A DNA stretch of 64,000 bases. Origin: CAYPAV01 sp964408805 (GTDB taxonomy: Bacteria; Pseudomonadota; Alphaproteobacteria; UBA8366). Of this stretch, positions 61,844 to 64,000 are shown piece by piece; within the stretch, counting starts at the first letter, position 1, and each line of letters begins with the position of its first letter. The notes beneath the pieces are model-generated. The model saw only the letters and a program-made list of their open reading frames with translations. It was not told the origin of the DNA and searched no databases. The translations under genes and the position numbers were made by a program. The DNA is taken from NCBI GenBank assembly GCA_964408805.1, contig CAYPAV010000009.1:124001-188000 (forward strand), given 5' to 3'.

Positions 61844-63735
61844 TGACCGTGGAAAGCAGCACATCGAACGGTACGAAGGATGGCCGGCCGCCGCTCGCCG
61901 TCGTCGGGTCGCTGATCTCGCAGGACGAAGAACTCTTTGGCCGCGCTTTCGACCGATGGGTGGTGCGTCGTCTTCTGCATTACCTGAAGCCCTATCGGCG
62001 GCGGATCGCCATCGCGATCGCCGGCGTCCTGGCCTTCACCATGACCCAGATCGCAATTCCTCTCGTCATTCGTTCCGCTATTGATAACGCGGTGGTGGCG
62101 GGTCCCACGGGAAGCGCCCTCCTCAATGCAACGATCATCGTCTTCGTATTGGTGGTCACGGTGAATTACCTGTCGAACCACGTTCAGGAGACCATTGTCG
62201 GCCGGGTCGCGGGACATCTCCTGTTCGATCTCCGCCGTGCGATGTACGCGCATCTTCAGGTCGTCTCCCTTTCCTTCATGGACAAGACCGAGGTCGGGCG
62301 GCTGATGTCGCGACTTCAGGGCGACGTGAATGCGTTACAGGAGTTCCTCGAATCATCGATCTTTGCGATCGGCGATTTCGTGCTCCTGTTCGGTATCGTC
62401 ATCGTCCTCCTCAGCCTCGAACCGCGTTTGGGGGCGTTGACGCTTTCGGTTGTCCCGGCGCTTTTTCTGGTCCGCATCATTTGGCTGCCGCTCGCTAGAC
62501 AAGCCTTCATGCGGGCGCGCGAGACCAGCAGCGCCACCAACGCCGCCCTCGCCGAGAGCGTCCATGGTGTCCGTGTGGTCCAGGAATTGTCGCGGGAAGA
62601 CGTCAATTTCGACCTTTTCGAGGAAAAAGCATCCGACAATCTTCGCGCACATCTCAGGGCTTCGAAATTCACCAATGTTCTAATTCCGATCGTCGATACG
62701 CTGACCGGCAGCGCCATGGCGATCATCGTGATCGTGGGGGGCGGGCTGGTGCTCGACCGCGCCCTGGACATCGGCATCATGGTTGCCTTCATGTTCTACG
62801 TGCAGCGCTTCTTCGATCCGATCCGTTCGTTGACCCTTCAATACAGCATCATGCAGCGCGCCATGGCGGCCGGCCAACGGATCTTCGAGGTCCTCGATGT
62901 CGGCGTCGACGTGGCGGATGCGCCGGATGCAGCGGCGCCCGAGGAGATCGATGGCTCGATCGAGTTCCGCGACGTCACTTTCGGCTATCTCAAGGACCAG
63001 CCGGTTCTGAAGAACATCGATTTTCGGGTCGAACCCGGCGAAACAGTGGCGCTCGTGGGGCCCACGGGGTCCGGCAAGACCAGCATCATGTCCTTGGCTC
63101 ATCGTTTTTACGACGTCTGGGAGGGAGATATCCTGGTCGGCGGCCACGATGTTCGTTCGGTCACTCAGGCTTCGCTCGGGAAGCATATCGCGATGGTTTT
63201 GCAGGAACCGTTCCTATTTTCAGGGTCGATCCTCGATAACATCCGGTATGCCAAATCCGATGCGACCCGCGACGACGTGATCGAAGCGGCCCGGGCCGTC
63301 GGCGCCCACACCTTCATCATGCAATTGAAGGACGGCTATGAGAGCGTTCTCGACCAGGGTGGGGTCAATCTTTCGCTTGGACAGCGTCAACTTCTGAGCT
63401 TCGCGCGCGCCCTCGTCGCCGATACCCGGATCCTCATTCTTGACGAAGCGACCGCGAGCGTGGATAGCTATACCGAACTCGAGATTCAACGCGCGCTGGC
63501 GAAATTACTGGAAAACCGGACGGCCCTGGTGATCGCGCACCGTCTGGCGACCATCCGGGGCGCTGATCGCATCATCGTACTGCAGGACGGCGAAGTCATC
63601 GAAAGCGGCAATCACGACCAGCTCATGGCGGCGGAAGGGCTCTATAGCGGGCTCTTCAAAATGAACTACGCCTCGTTCGACGACCTTCCCGAAGACGAGA
63701 TTCGGGCATTGACCGATGTCGATGGACATACCTAG
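61840..63735 (+). CDS. ABC exporter half-transporter, catalytically complete Walker B partner
   Basis: 631 residues with a membrane domain (~40-345) and an ATPase domain. Walker A is GPTGSGKTS, Walker B ILILDEATASVD carries the catalytic Glu, and the His switch is LVIAHRLATI. Its signature reads NLSLGQRQ instead of LSGGQ. That degenerate signature would face the degenerate Walker B of the partner at 59963, leaving one competent ATP site in the heterodimer. It is followed by an RND/HlyD-like adaptor, perhaps an unrelated unit. Confidence 0.93.
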   Translation: MMTVESSTSNGTKDGRPPLAVVGSLISQDEELFGRAFDRWVVRRLLHYLKPYRRRIAIAIAGVLAFTMTQIAIPLVIRSAIDNAVVAGPTGSALLNATIIVFVLVVTVNYLSNHVQETIVGRVAGHLLFDLRRAMYAHLQVVSLSFMDKTEVGRLMSRLQGDVNALQEFLESSIFAIGDFVLLFGIVIVLLSLEPRLGALTLSVVPALFLVRIIWLPLARQAFMRARETSSATNAALAESVHGVRVVQELSREDVNFDLFEEKASDNLRAHLRASKFTNVLIPIVDTLTGSAMAIIVIVGGGLVLDRALDIGIMVAFMFYVQRFFDPIRSLTLQYSIMQRAMAAGQRIFEVLDVGVDVADAPDAAAPEEIDGSIEFRDVTFGYLKDQPVLKNIDFRVEPGETVALVGPTGSGKTSIMSLAHRFYDVWEGDILVGGHDVRSVTQASLGKHIAMVLQEPFLFSGSILDNIRYAKSDATRDDVIEAARAVGAHTFIMQLKDGYESVLDQGGVNLSLGQRQLLSFARALVADTRILILDEATASVDSYTELEIQRALAKLLENRTALVIAHRLATIRGADRIIVLQDGEVIESGNHDQLMAAEGLYSGLFKMNYASFDDLPEDEIRALTDVDGHT

Positions 63736-63824
63736 GGCGGCTTTTCGCCGGCGGCGCCACCGGCTAACATTCGAGATGCGAGCGCGAGCCCGAGGCTTCC
63801 GCAGGTAACTCTTATGGTTTTCGT

Positions 63825-64000
63825 ATGTCGTTAAAGGCACAGATCGGCGCCATCGCTATATTGATTGCCGTTGTTGTCGGCGGCTGGTTTTGGACGACCG
63901 GCGGCCAAGACGGGGCCGGTTCAGTCGAAACCCAACGGAAACGTTCCGGGGCGACTCTTGTTCTGACCGAACCCCTTGAGTTGGCCGAGGACAAGATCGT
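63825..64000 (+). CDS. RND/HlyD-type efflux adaptor, N-terminal fragment (cut by window)
   Basis: Only the first ~58 residues are present. A signal/anchor helix MSLKAQIGAIAILIAVVVGG is followed by a variable stretch and then LVLTEPLELAEDKIV, which resembles the start of the beta-barrel/biotinyl-lipoyl region of RND periplasmic adaptors. Family assignment is tentative because most of the gene lies beyond the window. Confidence 0.55.
   Translation, partial: MSLKAQIGAIAILIAVVVGGWFWTTGGQDGAGSVETQRKRSGATLVLTEPLELAEDKI

Overview
The window looks like a chromosomal segment of a GC-rich, probably marine alphaproteobacterium of a Rhodospirillales-like type. The reasons are the overall coding style, abundant acyl-CoA, CoA-transferase and flavin-dependent oxidoreductase genes, a PEP mutase, and c-type cytochromes. 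I have no taxonomic marker stronger than the 3' part of mfd, so the lineage is inference. I saw no transposase, integrase, phage gene or CRISPR array.

Layout. 1-5 kb: the C-terminal 85% of mfd, a DsbA-family protein and a degenerate receiver/GGDEF protein. 5-11 kb: an acyl-CoA ligase / SDR / acyl-CoA dehydrogenase operon, then an M20 amidohydrolase and a D-threonine-aldolase-type PLP enzyme. 11-14.3 kb: a phosphonate start-up cassette (PEP mutase fused to a nucleotidyltransferase, phosphonopyruvate decarboxylase, and a coupled 57-aa protein). 14.4-15.2 kb: a glutaredoxin-DinB gene with an in-frame TGA exactly where the first redox cysteine belongs, followed by a SECIS-like hairpin; this is a candidate selenoprotein. 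15-18.5 kb: a DUF2235 hydrolase, a split Aer-like PAS protein plus soluble chemoreceptor, and a DUF3012 lipoprotein. 18.5-31.6 kb: scattered acyl-CoA and oxidoreductase metabolism, interrupted by a secreted caspase-like protein whose substrate-binding-protein half is broken by a frameshift and a stop.

31.6-58.8 kb is the most notable region. A HEAT-repeat gene and a SCO gene lead into four genes that match the order and composition of a dissimilatory iodate reductase locus (idrP1, idrP2, idrB, idrA). These are two di-haem peroxidases, a Tat-exported Rieske protein and an AioA-family molybdopterin enzyme that keeps the Cys3/Ser cluster motif but has Ser where arsenite oxidase has its active-site Glu. 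A cupredoxin-like protein and two paralogous membrane electron-transfer modules follow. Each module has a CydA-like multi-spanning b-type cytochrome without CydB, a di-haem cytochrome c, a membrane mono-haem cytochrome c, and a di-haem cytochrome fused to an ethylbenzene-dehydrogenase-type haem b domain. Between the modules lie two soluble cytochromes c and three miniature single-helix proteins. In all, 17 CXXCH sites are encoded between 34.7 and 53.4 kb. The run ends with a universal-stress protein carrying five PCP_red-like repeats, a NirJ/AhbD-type radical SAM enzyme with the same C-terminal domain, and a protoporphyrinogen-oxidase-like flavoprotein. I infer that these three genes tailor a tetrapyrrole for the CydA-like subunits. 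FNR/DNR-type palindromes lie upstream of the HEAT gene and in the SCO/idrP1 divergent promoter, which suggests low-oxygen induction. My working model is quinol -> CydA-like/cytochrome c modules -> Rieske -> molybdenum subunit -> oxyanion (iodate most likely), with the peroxidases removing reactive by-products.

58.8-64 kb: two tandem copies of a putative small RNA with intrinsic terminators on the minus strand, tRNA-Ser(TGA), a heterodimeric ABC exporter with one degenerate ATP site, and the start of an RND/HlyD-type adaptor cut by the window edge.
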